Part shown: positions 45,023 to 55,916 of the stretch, one piece after another
How the letters are laid out: every line of letters starts with the position of its first letter
Numbering within the stretch: the first letter of the stretch is position 1
From: Siniperca chuatsi
Taxonomy: Eukaryota > Chordata > Actinopteri > Centrarchiformes > Sinipercidae
NCBI RefSeq assembly: GCF_020085105.1
Contig: NC_058062.1
Span: forward strand, 720,001 to 784,000
DNA: 64,000 nt
Reading direction: 5' to 3'
Program-made: the position numbers and the translations under genes
Notes under the pieces: model-generated
Seen by the model: the letters and a program-made list of their open reading frames with translations, nothing else
Database searches by the model: none
What the model was told of the DNA's origin: nothing

Positions 45023-48000
45023 GCCGCTGCTGCTGCGGGAGGACAGCCAATGACACAGCAGGTATTTATCCCCAGTCTGACCTCTGACCCCTCACTGTCC
45101 TGTCCACAGCGTGCTTCTCATCGTGTCCTGCTGTTTCCACCTCGTCAGGGTCAGACAGTCAGCTAAGGGAACGCGTTTTCGTATGAATCCAAAACAGTGT
45201 TTGTAGCCCGGGTGGGGAAATATCACCAGCTGCCTCCCGAACGCTTCGAAACTAAACCAAAATAATCTCTGACTGTCCAGCTGACAGAGAGGAGCTGATC
45301 AACAGCGAGTGCTCCACTGATTCTTTCCCCTGGATTCTGCCTTGCAGGCTACATACAGGCTGTCCCATAACTTTTTAAAGCTGCGTCATGGCGCACAGAG
45401 TAACGCAGGGTAACAGCACGATAGGCTGCAAACCTTTACAATCTCAAAACGGCCGAGCCACAAAACTAACCGACAGCGGAGCGAGTGGTTTCCGTCCTCT
45501 CAGCTCCGGTGCTGAACGTCAGCGAAGTCGACTAAACTGCTTCTGAACCAGACGCTGGTACGACCTCCTCCACCCAGCTGACAGAGCTGCCGGCAGCCAA
45601 TCAGGAGAGAGGATTTTATACCTGAACTATGAGCAGGAAGCACACTTTTTATTTCTGCGTGTGGAAATCTGATGTTTTCACAACGCAGATGATCGACAAA
45701 GAATGAATAATATACTTCTCATAACTGAAGTTAAAGTGTGTTGAAGAAAAGACATTAGTAATAATGAGAATATCTACAGGTAAGAAAAGATGACAAATCA
45801 ACCCTTTTTCCTGTTTATTTAAAAGTGTGTATACGTTCAGTCGTGTAAGGCACGAGCAGGTAATTGAGGTCATTTGTTTCAGCACAACGTGGGTTATTTG
45901 AATATGTGTGCTGCAGTGATATCACATGATATTATAAAAACTATTTATTCATTTTCCAAACGATGTGGAAAAGTTTACATGCGTCTTCACGTGTGCAGCC
46001 CGATGCCTCTTTTACACAAACAGAACTATTTACATTTTTATCACAACTGTCCGTGTTCGTTTCTAAAACCGGAAACCGCGTCACTTCCGCCAAGCTGATC
46101 TCTCCGTTTCTCCGTTTCTGTTCCGTAATAAAACGTTTGCAAACAGAATAAAAGCACATATTCCACAGTTAGCGTAACGTACGCTGCAGCCATTGCCGAG
46201 CTCGCACGGGAGCGGGAACGTGTCTTTACGTAGCTCAGTACACTTCAGATAACTATCGTTCGACGCACGATTTACTCTCTGAAGGTCGCTTCGACCTTCG
46301 CTGCTGTGCAGCGCTTTGCTCACGCTTCACCGCCTAATAACACAGCTCGTGATTGGAGAGGAGAGAGTCAACACGTCTGCCAGCAGTCTTATTGTTTAGT
46401 GTAGTCTGCATCAAATAAATAAGTACATAAAACATCGAATTATTGCTGCTGTTATTTTTCAAACGTGTCCCAAAATAACGCAGTGTTTCCTTGATGGATT
46501 ATAAGAACACGTGATGGCTCGCTGTAACGGCTGTGCGCTGCAGGACAGTTTATAAAGTAAGTCTCTACATACATCCGTTACAGAGATATTATTAAAAGTA
46601 TTCAGGGAGTGCTTCTGTGATCGTAGAGGACTGATGCGACCCCCAGAGGGTTAAAGTACTGGCGTTGACCCCTAACTCCTGCCCCACGTCTATGCATCGA
46701 CTCTGAAAATCCTGATTCGGGTGCGTGCAGCCTGAGAGGAAGGCCTGCAGACGATACTCAGGGCTGAACAAAGCAACTTTGGGCTTAAAAAAGTAGTTTC
46801 TTCTGCCAAAAAAAGATAAGAATGCAGGTTATGAATGTAAATCTAATTAGAGCTGCAACGATTGGTTGATTCGTCAATGTAAAGAAAATTAATCGGCAAC
46901 TATTTTGAGACTATTCTGCCCAAAGTTTACCACAGTGTATTAACACCGTGGTCAAGCCAATCACATGCTAATCAGGTACTTAACAGTGATGAGGGAGGTG
47001 CAGCCAGAAAACAATAGGCCTGATTACTGATTACTGGGCCATCATGGAGACTATTAGGTCAGTTTCAGGTGAAACTAGCTAATCAACAGATACTCAGGTA
47101 GACTCCTCCCTGAGGGCGGGGCTTATGTAACACAGAGTAGCTTAAATTTCTGAGTTCTCAGATCATTTTCACAGTTGAGAATGACTTCCGGATGGGAGCC
47201 GAAACGTCTTGATTCTGAAAACAGCGTCCAGACGACTACGACTGAAACTTTTTCTACGATAGAACACTGCTGGACGAATGAGGGACGACACCGTCTTACC
47301 TATTTTGAGAATCGATTCATTGTGTAAGTCATTTTTTTGGGCTAAAGCACCAAACATTTGATGGTTCCAGGTTCTCACAGGGCGGGACGATTAATCGAAG
47401 CCGAAACTCAGAACCTCTAACTGACGTGATTTCCTCCATGTCGGTTATTTAGTTTTTTTAATCCCGTTAATACTTCCCCTTTAAAACACACTACCGCGTC
47501 TGTAGTCACGTGACTCCGCCCCGTCCAGTCAACAGCGAGTCAGCTGAGCGACAGGAGCAGCTGCCAATTAGTCGATAATAAAAGTAGCTGCAGCCCGCCC
47601 CTGCTCGACGTGACGGATCCACATTAAAGGAAGTGTTCTCGTCACTGACCGTGTGAAATTCGGTCGCGCTCTTTCATTCAACGACTCCGTTTGTTTATTT
47701 ATTTTTTGTCTAAACGCGTTCGTTGGTCTTCTCTCACCGTCCCATCGCTTTCCTCCACAGGTGCAACAGCATTCAATGATGTCATCGCCGTCACCGGGGC
47801 AGGTGCAGTCGATGCCTCCCCCTCCCCAGCCGTCACCTCAACCCCCCACCTCGCAGCCCAACTCAGCCAGGTACAACAGCTGTTCTCGGGGCTTTCATCT
47901 GAAAAGCTGACTGTGATGCTGTTTTTTTTTAAATCTGTCCCGCTTCCTGTCTCCAGCTCCGGTCCCACTCCGTCTCCGGGGGGGTTCCAGCCCAGCCCGT

Positions 48001-51000
48001 CCCCTCAGCCCTCGCAGAGCCCCGCCACCGCCCGAACCCCCCAGAACTACGGAGTCCCCTCTCCTGGACCGCTCAATACTCCAGGTGCACACACAGTCAA
48101 AAACCTTCATCCACAAAAAAGATAACAAATAAATAAAAAGATTTAGCTTTGTCCTCGTCCAGGCTTCACCTGTAGACGACGGAGCGCCGTTCAGGCTTTG
48201 TTGGAAGAGATTATTTCTCCAGAGTGTTTGCATACAGATTTCAGGGTTGTTTTGCTGTAAAACCAGAAAATAACATTTGTAGTTGTATTAATAATAAGAG
48301 TTGTCATTAAGAAAACACAGACCAGGATCAGGATTATAGAGCAGCTAACACTCAGACAATCCCAGAACACATGAAGAAATGTTTCTGCAGAATTAGAGTA
48401 AATAAATGAAAAGTGTATCTGGAGTCTATAAATATTATGAAATGAATGTGTTGGTGTTTTTAAATGTTGTTTTATAAGATTCAGCCATCTGTGATCAGGT
48501 TCTTCATGGAAATCCTGTAACTTCCTGTTCCGTAATATTATAATGAGCGATGTTTTATTCTGTCTGCCGCATTAAGAAAAGTCCAAAAATAGAGAAACAA
48601 CTTCCACAATCAAAACTTCAGACCTTCAACAAAAGTCATCACTGACAAGATGATTTACTATGTGATACAGGATCAATACTAGTTCAGTCATGCAGTCGTC
48701 TTTTCCAGGCTTTTGAGACAAAGTTAGCAAACTGAAACGCGTCAAAAGGAAACAGCCATTAAATGTTGCGATCATCTGAACTCCAGAACATTTCAGGCTT
48801 TTTCTCACTTCACGGACAGAAAACTAGCTGTGAAATCATCAGAGTCTGTACAGTACGAAAGAAAATGAGACTCACTTTCCCTCCTGTCCTCACCTGTCCT
48901 CACCTGTCCTCACCTGTCCCCTCCTGTCCTCACCTGTCCTCCCCTTTACCCTCCTGTCCCCTCCTGTCCTCACCTGTCCCCTCCTGTCCCTCCCTGTCCC
49001 CTCCTGTCCTCACCTGTCCTCACCTGTCCTCACCTGTCCCCTCCTGTCCTCACCTGTCCTCACCTTTACCCTCCTGTCCCCTCCTGTCCTCACCTGTCCC
49101 CTCCTGTCCTCACCTTTACCCTCCTGTCCCCTCCTGTCCTCACCTGCCCTCCCCTTTACCCTCCTGTCCCCTCCTGCCCTCACCTGCCCTCCCCTTTACC
49201 CTCCTGTCCCCTCCTGCCCTCCCCTTTACCCTCCCTGCCCTCCCCTTTACCCTCCTGTCCCCTCCTGTCCTCACCTGCCCTCCCCTTTACCCTCCTGTCC
49301 CCTCCTGTCCTCACCTGTCCCCTCCTGCCCTCACCTGTCCCCTCCTGCCCTCACCTGTCCTCCCTGTCCCCTCCTGTCCTCACCTGTCCCCTCCTGCCCT
49401 CACCTGCCCTCACCTGTCCCCTCCTGTCCCCCCGTCCTCACCTGTCCCTTCCTGCCCTCACCTGTCCCCCTTCTCTCCTCCTGTCCTCACCTGTCCCCTC
49501 CTGCCCTCACCTGTCCCCTCCTGCCCTCACCTGTCCCCACCTGTCCCCTCCTGTCCTCACCTGCCCTCCCCTTTACCCCTCCTGTCCCCTCCTGCCCTCA
49601 CCTGTCCCCTCCTGCCCTCACCTGTCCCTCCTGCCCTCACCTGCCCTCACCTGTCCCCTCCTGTCCTCACCTGTCCCCTCCTGTCCCCCCATCCTCACCT
49701 GTCCCTTCCTGCCCTCACCTGTCCCCCTTCTCTCCTCCTGTCCTCACCTGTCCCCTCCTGCCCTCACCTGTCCCCACCTGTCCCCTCCTGCCCTCACCTG
49801 CCCTCACCTGTCCTCTCCTGTCCTCACCTGTCCCCTCCTGTCCCCCCCCCTCACCTGTCCCTTCCTGCCCTCACCTGTCCCCCTCTCTCCTCCTGTCCTC
49901 ACCTGTCCCCTCCTGTCCTCACCTGCCCTCCCCTTTACCCTCCTGTCCCCTCCTGCCCTCACCTGTCCCCTCCTGCCCTCACCTGTCCCCTCCTGCCCTC
50001 ACCTGTCCCCTCCTGTCCCCCTCCTGTCCCCCCGTCCTGCAGGTAACCCCAGCTCAGTGATGAGTCCGGCTGGAGCCACGTCTCTGGAGGATCAGCAGTA
50101 CATGGAGAAACTCAAACAGCTCTCCAAATACATCGAACCTCTGCGCAGGATGATCAACAAGATCGACAAAAATGAAGGTCAGAGCTGCGGCCAAACGTTT
50201 CTGTACACGTCACAGGAAACCGAATCTCTGTGGGTTTTGGACGGACGGTGGATTTGAAGACGTAAACTTGGGCTCAAATTTCAGACGAAACAGTGAACCG
50301 ATAATGAAAGTTTGTTGCGGCCCCTCTCAGATCCACAAGATTAGACGCGTCTCTTTTGCGTCAGCATTGGTTTTTCGGGTTTGGTTCATTTTCCTTTTTG
50401 TTTTGCTTCTGTTCACAGACAGAAAGAAGGACCTGAGTAAGATGAAGAGTCTGCTGAATATCCTGACGGACCCAAACACCAGGTAACAGCTGACCGCTCA
50501 AGTCCAGCTCCGCATCAACACAGCCACTCACTTATTAAACTCCCGTGTGTCCTCTGACCTGCAGGTGTCCTCTGAAGACGCTGCAGAAGTGCGAAATCGC
50601 TTTAGAGAAACTGAAGAACGACATGGCCGTGGTGAGGAGGTCTTCTGTCACCGCGGGACGTCTCGCCGTCTCAGTTTTTATGTTGTTTTTAAAACAGAGC
50701 TGTCACTTTTTCACAACACGTAGCTCATTAGTCTGAGAACCTCCTGAAACGGCCACCAGGCTTCGTGTCCTTCCTGTAAATCTTCCGTCTGCTCGGCCTT
50801 TTTACGAGCCGCTGGCTCCTGAGGGTGACGGAGGGGAAAGGGTGCAGTCGGACGAGCTTGTACGGTTTTTAGTTTACATTTTTAAGAGCGCCCTCTGCTG
50901 GAGCGCAAGGCAAACTGACAGTCTGTTGTGTTTATGGACAGTTTATAGTAGTAGTGAATTCATTTGCTCCTGCAGTAACAGCTTTTCCTGTTGTTTCAGC

Positions 51001-53676
51001 CGACCCCCCCTCCCCCTCCGGTGCCCACTAAACAGCAGTATTTGTGTCAGCCGCTGCTGGACGCCGTCATGGCCAACATCCGCTCTCCGGTCTTCAACCA
51101 CTCTCTGTACCGAACCTTCGCCCCCGCCATGACCGCCATCCACGGACCCCCCATCACGTACGTGTCACCTGAGCAGAACATCTGGAGTCACGGGCAGATT
51201 AGATTTAAAGGTTCAGTTCAACCAAATAACAGAAAACATTGGAACTACTTTCTACAGAACAAATAGTCCCAAAGTCACATGCTCTGTTTCACAAACAGCG
51301 AAATGCCAGAGACAGATTTATCGCAGCAGCTGGACAAGTGAAACCCAAATTATGTGCATGAAGAGATGTTTGGGTGAACTGACCCTTTAACAGCTGACCT
51401 GACAGACAGCAGAGATGAAACAGGAAGAGACTAAACACCCTGAGGTTGCGTAAAACAGCGACAGTGATGAATGTTGTGTGTGTCGTCCTCAGGGGTCCCA
51501 ACGTCTCCGGAAGGAAGAGGAAGCACGAGGAGGACGAGCGGCAGACCATCCCCAACATCCTGCAGGGCGAGGTGGCTCGGCTCGACGTCAAGTTCCTCGT
51601 CAACCTGGATCCTTCGTTCTGCAGCAACAACGGCACCGTGCACCTCGTCTGCAAACTGGGTGAGCCTGACGGATACACGCGGCTCAGTTCTGCGCGGGCC
51701 TAAAACCGAGATCCGAACCCGAGCCACCTGGTACTGCTGAACCTGAGACCGAGACTACGTTTATTATTTCTTCTTCAAAGACAAAAAGTTATCTTTAGCT
51801 TTGGAAAGACTTCCTCACAAATATAAAACAACTAATCTGACGACAATATGGACCGAACGTACAGAACCTCTACCAGCTGATGACCCGTGTGACACCACAG
51901 CCTCCCAAAATAATCTGTCTCACTGTTAGCAGGTCAGCTTTTCCCAGAATGCTGCAGATGATCGTGTCTGTGAAACTCACTCCTGCATTTTGAAGCTTTT
52001 ACGTGTCTTAAAAAAGGCGGTTGCTAACAAGCGGCTAAATGAGACTACAGAGGTTGTCGGGGACATTAAGTCATCACGGCGAGCACTCATCTGCTCACCG
52101 CTCCGCCTCTACGGCCTCGCTGTGTCACGTTTGTGTGACGTTTTATTCGTCCGCGGTTTATACTCGCACTCTGCAAACTGTTGTAGGTCACGCTGAGACA
52201 GGGCTGTCAAACTCAAATACACTGCGGGCCAAAATTTAAAACTTGAACAAAGTCGCTGGCCAACATTGAACAAACAAACCTTTTGATATAATGACGCCAG
52301 AGTTTGACACCTGTGCGCTAAGAGGAAAGGCTTTTGTAGAAGAGGTAAGAGCACGAAATCAAAGCCAGCTCACGCTGTGCTGCACTTACAGCTGATCCTG
52401 ATCCACATACAATCACATTTCAAGTCCAGGTGTGGACCCGGTTCCTCCTGAAGACGTGTTTCTTGCTGTGGCAGTTACTGTCTGAATCCAGTTTGTTTCA
52501 GGTCTCGTGCTATCAGCAGCATGTTTTAACGTCGCCGTGTGTTTGTTCTGTTCTCAGATGATAAAAACCTTCCCAGCGTTCCTCCGCTGCAGCTCAGCGT
52601 TCCTGCTGATTATCCGGATCAGAGTCCATACTGGGCCGACGACGGGGACCAGTACGGTGAGACCAGCATCTTACTCCACAGCAGATCACTGTGCACGCAC
52701 AAACTGGCTCCTCACGCTGATTTCAGATCAGAAGAGCCGTTCCCCGTCTACGTGAGGAACGGCTCTTCTGATTGGCTGATGGTGCAGCAGCTGATTAAAA
52801 GGTGTGTCTGCGTCCGTCTACCGGAGTCATGAACAGCCCTCGGGGGAAGTGACAGGAAGCGAAGAGCTGAACTGTTGATGAAACACTAAAAGAAAAGCAG
52901 CCTGAAGACGTTTGATGCAGTTTTAAAACACAGAAAAGCAATTTAGATGCAGAAATAAATAAACGTGGAGCGCAGTGAGGTTTTCCATCAGCTGCTGAGA
53001 GTTGTCACTCGACGCCGGATTTGTTTCTTTTAGTCATTCGAAGGTGTGTGAAGCTCCGACAGGTGCTGAGAAACCTGAGGTCACATGTCCAAACTGTCCA
53101 AACAACTTCCACCTCGTCCTTCAGCTGTCGGCAGAGCAACACAAAGATCACATTCATCGCTGTTTAAATAAAGTTTAGACCTCTGAACCTGGATTTGTTC
53201 TGCGTCTACGTGCGCTCTGATGTCCTGGTTTTGACTCTGGATCTGATGTTCACATGGTTCATGAGAAACCTGGTTCTTCACGTCCCTGTTAACATGATCA
53301 GAACAGTATCCAGGTTTCTGAAGACTGTACAGAGACCTGGATCAGGTGTTTGCAGGCCACAGCGTCCTGGTTTCTGCGGAGTACTCCGGCCAGCTTGTTC
53401 AGGTTTCTCCGAACCGGGATGAGATGTTTACATGTGCAACACATAACCAGGACTCTCGTGCGCACGTAAACGCACTTATTGTCTGTATTTATTCATTCGC
53501 TGGTTTTGATCACATGACCCGGTCTGTCTGATCCTCCAGGTGCGAACAGCTTCCTGCAGACGGTCCACAGAAACATGACGTCCAAACTGCTGCAGCTGCC
53601 GGACAAACACTCGGTGACGGAGCTGCTCAACACCTGGGCTCAGAGCGTCCGCCAGGCCTGCCTGTCTGCTGCCTGA
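30862..53676 (+). CDS. med15: Mediator subunit 15, 18 coding exons, complete
   Basis: Mediator tail subunit that links activators to RNA polymerase II. Exons: 30862-30929, 35543-35630, 35809-35860, 36071-36094 (24-nt micro-exon), 36261-36425, 36635-36891, 41236-41661, 42613-42723, 44900-45061, 47761-47870, 47957-48084, 50043-50177, 50419-50482, 50565-50631, 51000-51157, 51493-51659, 52558-52656 and 53540-53676. Total 2418 nt, 805 aa plus stop; all GT-AG, phases consistent. The N-terminus ([20 protein letters not shown] to HFRDIHKK) is the KIX domain. The middle has poly-Q, about 26 alternating Ala-Gln pairs (exon 7) and two poly-Ala runs (exons 8 and 9). The conserved C-terminal half includes [60 protein letters not shown] and the end [10 protein letters not shown]. 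Confidence 0.96.
30930..31577 (+). other. med15 intron 1, proximal part
   Basis: AT-rich intron sequence with scattered 'gctaacgttagc' motifs. Nothing coding is recognised before the retrotransposon at 31583. Confidence 0.5.
31578..31582. repeat. Target-site duplication GACAT (left)
   Basis: Matches 35300-35304 exactly and directly abuts the TGTAGCG element end. Confidence 0.85.
31600..33063 (-). pseudogene. Gmr1-like element integrase tail, reverse transcriptase and RNase H remnant
   Basis: Reading from 33063: integrase C-terminal segment, then reverse-transcriptase fingers/palm with an F-T-T-L-D-L motif. After a frameshift near 32250, the box that is normally Y-x-D-D reads Y-L-D-Y. After another break near 31850-31880, RNase H-like sequence runs until it is cut off at the LTR stub. 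Several breaks and a mutated catalytic box show that it is dead. Confidence 0.8.
33060..34026 (-). pseudogene. Gmr1-like element protease and integrase N-terminal region
   Basis: An aspartic-protease active site (DSG context at about 33900) is followed, after a frame change near 33430-33455, by an H-x-H / C-x2-C integrase zinc-binding motif and the start of the integrase core with its first acidic residue. The rest of the core is deleted around 33065-33110, where the frame jumps to the integrase C-terminal part. Not functional. Confidence 0.75.
34008..34979 (-). pseudogene. Gmr1-like element gag region
   Basis: A 323-codon frame beginning about 20 bases inside the primer-binding site, with a Gln-rich N-terminus and a capsid-like region. 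A CCHC zinc knuckle (C-x2-C-x4-H-x4-C) is encoded at about 34029-34072 but in the protease frame, so gag and the knuckle are in different frames: either programmed frameshifting or damage. Confidence 0.75.
35001..35012 (-). other. Retrotransposon primer-binding site
   Basis: The minus strand reads TGGCGCCCAACG two bases inside the LTR. It is complementary to the 3' end of a lysine tRNA as used by several retroelements (known from the family, tRNA identity inferred). Confidence 0.7.
35015..35299 (-). repeat. Proximal LTR, 285 bp
   Basis: Bounded TG...CA on the plus strand (TGTAGCG to CTCCACA). The sequence 'gtatttaag' near 35171 may be the inverse of promoter/poly(A) features. The only matching second copy is the ~23-bp stub at 31583-31605. 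Confidence 0.85.
36892..37310 (+). other. med15 intron 6, proximal part
   Basis: Nothing recognised besides ordinary intron sequence and 'ctagctgctaac' motifs. Confidence 0.4.
37315..40985 (+). mobile_element. RTE/other LINE fragments interrupted by a second LINE
   Basis: 37315-37380 has the 'accaccttaacgtagtgaag' phrase seen in the 5' part of a common fish LINE. 40285-40985 contains [35 protein letters not shown], a decayed [16 protein letters not shown] catalytic box and [19 protein letters not shown], all plus strand but in several frames and with internal deletions. The interval between is the oppositely oriented LINE. Nested insertion is inferred; clade uncertain. Confidence 0.55.
37400..40150 (-). 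mobile_element. Rex1/CR1-like LINE, nearly full ORF2, frameshifted
   Basis: Minus strand from about 40100: ORF2 start, endonuclease ([63 protein letters not shown]), a linker ([18 protein letters not shown]), reverse transcriptase ([61 protein letters not shown]) and a 3' region to about 37400. The FADD box is intact, but there are at least four frameshifts or stops. It sits antisense in med15 intron 6. Confidence 0.8.
41741..41792. repeat. Three tandem 17-bp units
   Basis: 'ggattattatatgattgt' occurs three times in a row in med15 intron 7. Confidence 0.9.
42955..43500 (-). mobile_element. Rex-like LINE 3' end
   Basis: The minus frame at 43371-43559 reads [20 protein letters not shown], then FSGRLIPPQ and [14 protein letters not shown], the typical ORF2 C-terminus. 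The tail runs to 'actttattgatccccgaagg' at 42970. It is the continuous version of the interrupted copy at 26748-27665. Confidence 0.7.
43660..44000. repeat. DNA-transposon-like repeat with CpG-rich and 'attatcgtga' motifs
   Basis: 'gccattatcacgatgtgttt' and 'attattatcgtgaaccatat' followed by 'ggcacacccct' resemble a widespread teleost hAT-type non-autonomous repeat. Assignment from memory, weak. Confidence 0.35.
44290..44490. repeat. 'tgtgaggac' dispersed repeat (copy 2)
   Basis: Shares 'tttgtgaggac' and 'gggtcctcacaagt' phrases with 11100-11350. Confidence 0.45.
44515..44850. repeat. 'cgattaatcg' repeat, arm inverted relative to 47385-47575
   Basis: The segment with 'tcacgtgactacagacgcgg' and 'ggggaagtattaacgggatt' recurs as its inverse at 47385-47575 ('aatcccgttaatacttcccc', 'ccgcgtctgtagtcacgtga'). 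Both carry 'gattaatcg' motifs of a widespread teleost element. Confidence 0.75.
45062..46840 (+). other. med15 intron 9, nothing recognised
   Basis: No coding frames or clear repeats. A locally CpG-containing stretch near 46060-46330 is unremarkable. Confidence 0.4.
46911..47300. mobile_element. Penelope-like element end (copy 3) with 10-bp target duplication
   Basis: Begins 'ctattctgcccaaagtttac', ends '...tttttctacgatagaacact gctggacgaatgagggacga caccg'. It is flanked by TATTTTGAGA at 46901-46910 and 47301-47310. It lies inside a 'cgattaatcg' repeat (46846-46910 and 47311-47410), so it is younger than that repeat. Confidence 0.7.
47385..47575. repeat. Inverse copy of the 44650-44850 repeat segment
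   Basis: See 44515-44850; the two arms face each other across about 2.5 kb of intron 9. Confidence 0.75.
48870..50036 (+). repeat. 1.17-kb pyrimidine-rich minisatellite abutting med15 exon 12
   Basis: Built from CACCTGTCC, CCTCCTGTCC, CCTCACCTGCC and CCCTTTACC units. Scanning 48870-50040 line by line, I find no AG dinucleotide on the sense strand before the true acceptor cctgcag|gtaac at 50042/50043. The sense strand also contains dozens of CTCAC branch-point-like motifs. One plus frame is open throughout (48763-50046), a composition artefact. Confidence 0.95.
52199..52320. repeat. Short MITE-like element in med15 intron 16
   Basis: 'cagggctgtcaaactcaa' at the left and 'agagtttgacacctgtg' at the right form inverted ends, with 'gcgggccaaaatttaaaact' between: the signature of a common hAT-type non-autonomous repeat. 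Confidence 0.55.
53180..53480. repeat. Possible dispersed repeat in med15 intron 17
   Basis: Repeated 'cctggtt/ccaggtttctg' phrases in both orientations (53216-53235, 53273, 53311-53320, 53360-53375). Family not assigned. Confidence 0.3.
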
Positions 53677-54251
53677 AGCCCCGCCCACCACTCACCTGAC
53701 AGCGACACCACCTCTGACACACACACGTGTACGTGGATCTGGTCTCCGACAGGTTTCTGTGACAAACAAAAGCAACTGTCGTGGAGCGTTAGACTGTTGC
53801 AGATAAAGCGGCTCACCTGAGGCCGAGCACCTGTTGCACCTGTGTTTTTCATCCCAACATTTAGTTTGATTTTCACTGTCATAAATAATGAGCAGCCGTT
53901 GTTCCTGAACGCTTCACGCTGGCCGGGCTGATATCATGTGGTCTGATCCCGACGTTATTCCTGATGAATTCTGGGTAAATTAAGACTCTTCGCTGTGGCA
54001 GACGGAGCTGCTCACCTGCAATCTGTGTATATAATATTTACTCTCGTATGTTTCTGCAGTAACAGGAAACACAAAGGGAAGAAAGTAACTGTCATTTATC
54101 CTGAAGTATATTCTGCTCCCTGAATGCAACACGCGGCTCAGGTTTGTACCACAGAAGAGCGCTGTTGTAAAGAGAAACGCTAACAAAGGTTTGTACGCTT
54201 TGCTTTTCAAAGTGAAAATATAAATGTATTTTTTTTTTTTTTGCTATCATA

Positions 54252-54257
54252 AATAAA
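54252..54257 (+). terminator. med15 poly(A) signal
   Basis: AATAAA about 575 bases after the med15 stop, just beyond an 11-base T run. An alternative ATAAATAA lies near 53881. Confidence 0.5.
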
Positions 54258-54259
54258 AA

Positions 54260-55100
54260 CGTTTAAGTTCAACTTTTTAAATCCAGAAATCGGTTTCAGT
54301 CACTGAATGTGTCGCCGAGCGAAGTCGAACATCGACTTGAGGTTCACCGGCTGGCAGTTTAATTTGTGATAAACGCAGCTATGATGTATGTTTTTATAAC
54401 AACGCGTGAAGCGTCGGCGTCTCTGCTGCCGAACCTGCAGCTCGCTGTTCGTCTGCTGCTGCTCTGGTTCTTCTTCTGCTCTCAGCGCGTCGCTGCCAGA
54501 GAAGAAGAAGCCTCTGAACGCTTCCTGCTGAGCGGCGAACAGCAGCCAGACGCAGTCAGAGAGCAGCTGCTGAACGTAGCGGAGCATCTAGCTGCTAAAG
54601 AGCCAGATGTTTCCCTCAGCAGCTGCTGGAGACCGAACACAGAGCTGACGGAGAGAAGACCGGACTGACGTCCATCAGGAGACACAGACACGCCTCCTGA
54701 TGAAGCGTCACGTGACTCTGCAGCTGCTGGAGGCGGGAACAAGCTCAACATGTCAACTTACAGCTGATATGTTAATGTTGGGTTCACTGTTTCTGCTCAA
54801 AACAAGTACAACACTTATTACAGGTGTAACACGAGCCGACACCTTTTATCGCGTAGACAACTTCGCCTCAGTCAGACATTCGTTTTCTCTTTCGGGGGCA
54901 GAGAGGTGAGGTGACAGGTGCACACAGGAAGTTAGTTATTGTTTGTCAGCAGGTGGAGGAGATTCAGAAACCTCCTCAGAGTCGTCACTCAGGTCTGAAC
55001 TCTCATCGAGTCGCTCGGTGTGTCCTGATGTGCAACATTTCGAGTTTAGATGATTTTGTTACAAATAAAAAAACAGTTTGTAGAAAATGAGACAAAACAT
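54260..55100. other. Intergenic DNA between convergent med15 and thoc6
   Basis: No recognised gene. Overlapping frames on both strands at 54300-54750 have no family resemblance. Confidence 0.4.
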
Positions 55101-55106
55101 TTTATT
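55101..55106 (-). terminator. Candidate thoc6 poly(A) signal
   Basis: Minus-strand AATAAA just beyond the CA-repeat block. If used, the thoc6 3' UTR would be about 1.6 kb and almost entirely repeat. Confidence 0.4.
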
Positions 55107-55200
55107 ATCTTCAGACTAAATGATACAAAAGCCGAGTTTCAGTGAAAATACTGATTCATGATTCGAGCTCCGACTGTCAGACGCCAACACTCACGCCATC

Positions 55201-55515
55201 GCTGTGTGTGTGTGTGTTCAGTGTGTGTGTTCAGTGTGTGTGTGTGTTCAGTGTGTGTGTTCAGTGTGTGTGTGTGTGTGTGTGTGTGTTACTGTGTGTG
55301 TGTTCTCTGTGTGTGTGTGTTCAGTGTGTGTGTTCTGTGTGTGTGTTACTGTGTGTGTGTTTCAGTGTGTGTGTGTTACTGTGTGTGTGTGTTCAGTGTG
55401 TGTGTGAGTGTGTGTTACTGTGTGTGTGTGTGTGTTCAGTGTGTGTGTGTTCTGTGTGTGTGTTACTGTGTGTGTGTTCAGTGTGTGTGTTACTGTGTGT
55501 GTGTGTGTGTGCGTT

Positions 55516-55551
<36 letters not shown>

Positions 55552-55849
55552 TCAGTGTGTGTGTGTGTGTTCTCTGTGTGTGTGTGTGTGTGTGTTCAGT
55601 GTGTGTGTTACTGTGTGTGTGTTCTCTGTGTGTGTGTGTTCAGTGTGTGTGTTCTGTGTGTGTGTTACTGTGTGTGTGTTCAGTGTGTGTGTTCTGTGTG
55701 TGTGTTACTGTGTGTGTGTGTTCAGTGTGTGTGTGTTACTGTGTGTGTGTGTTCAGTGTGTGTGTGAGTGTGTGTTACTGTGTGTGTGTGTGTGTTCAGT
55801 GTGTGTGTGTTCTGTGTGTGTGTTACTGTGTGTGTGTTCAGTGTGTGTG

Positions 55850-55916
<67 letters not shown>

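Noticed and set aside
48763-50046. 427-codon plus frame rich in [10 protein letters not shown]
   Set aside because: Translation of the pyrimidine minisatellite in med15 intron 11; composition artefact.
54300-54751. Overlapping ~100-codon frames on both strands after med15
   Set aside because: No recognisable domain, and they lie in the intergenic region after the med15 poly(A) signal.
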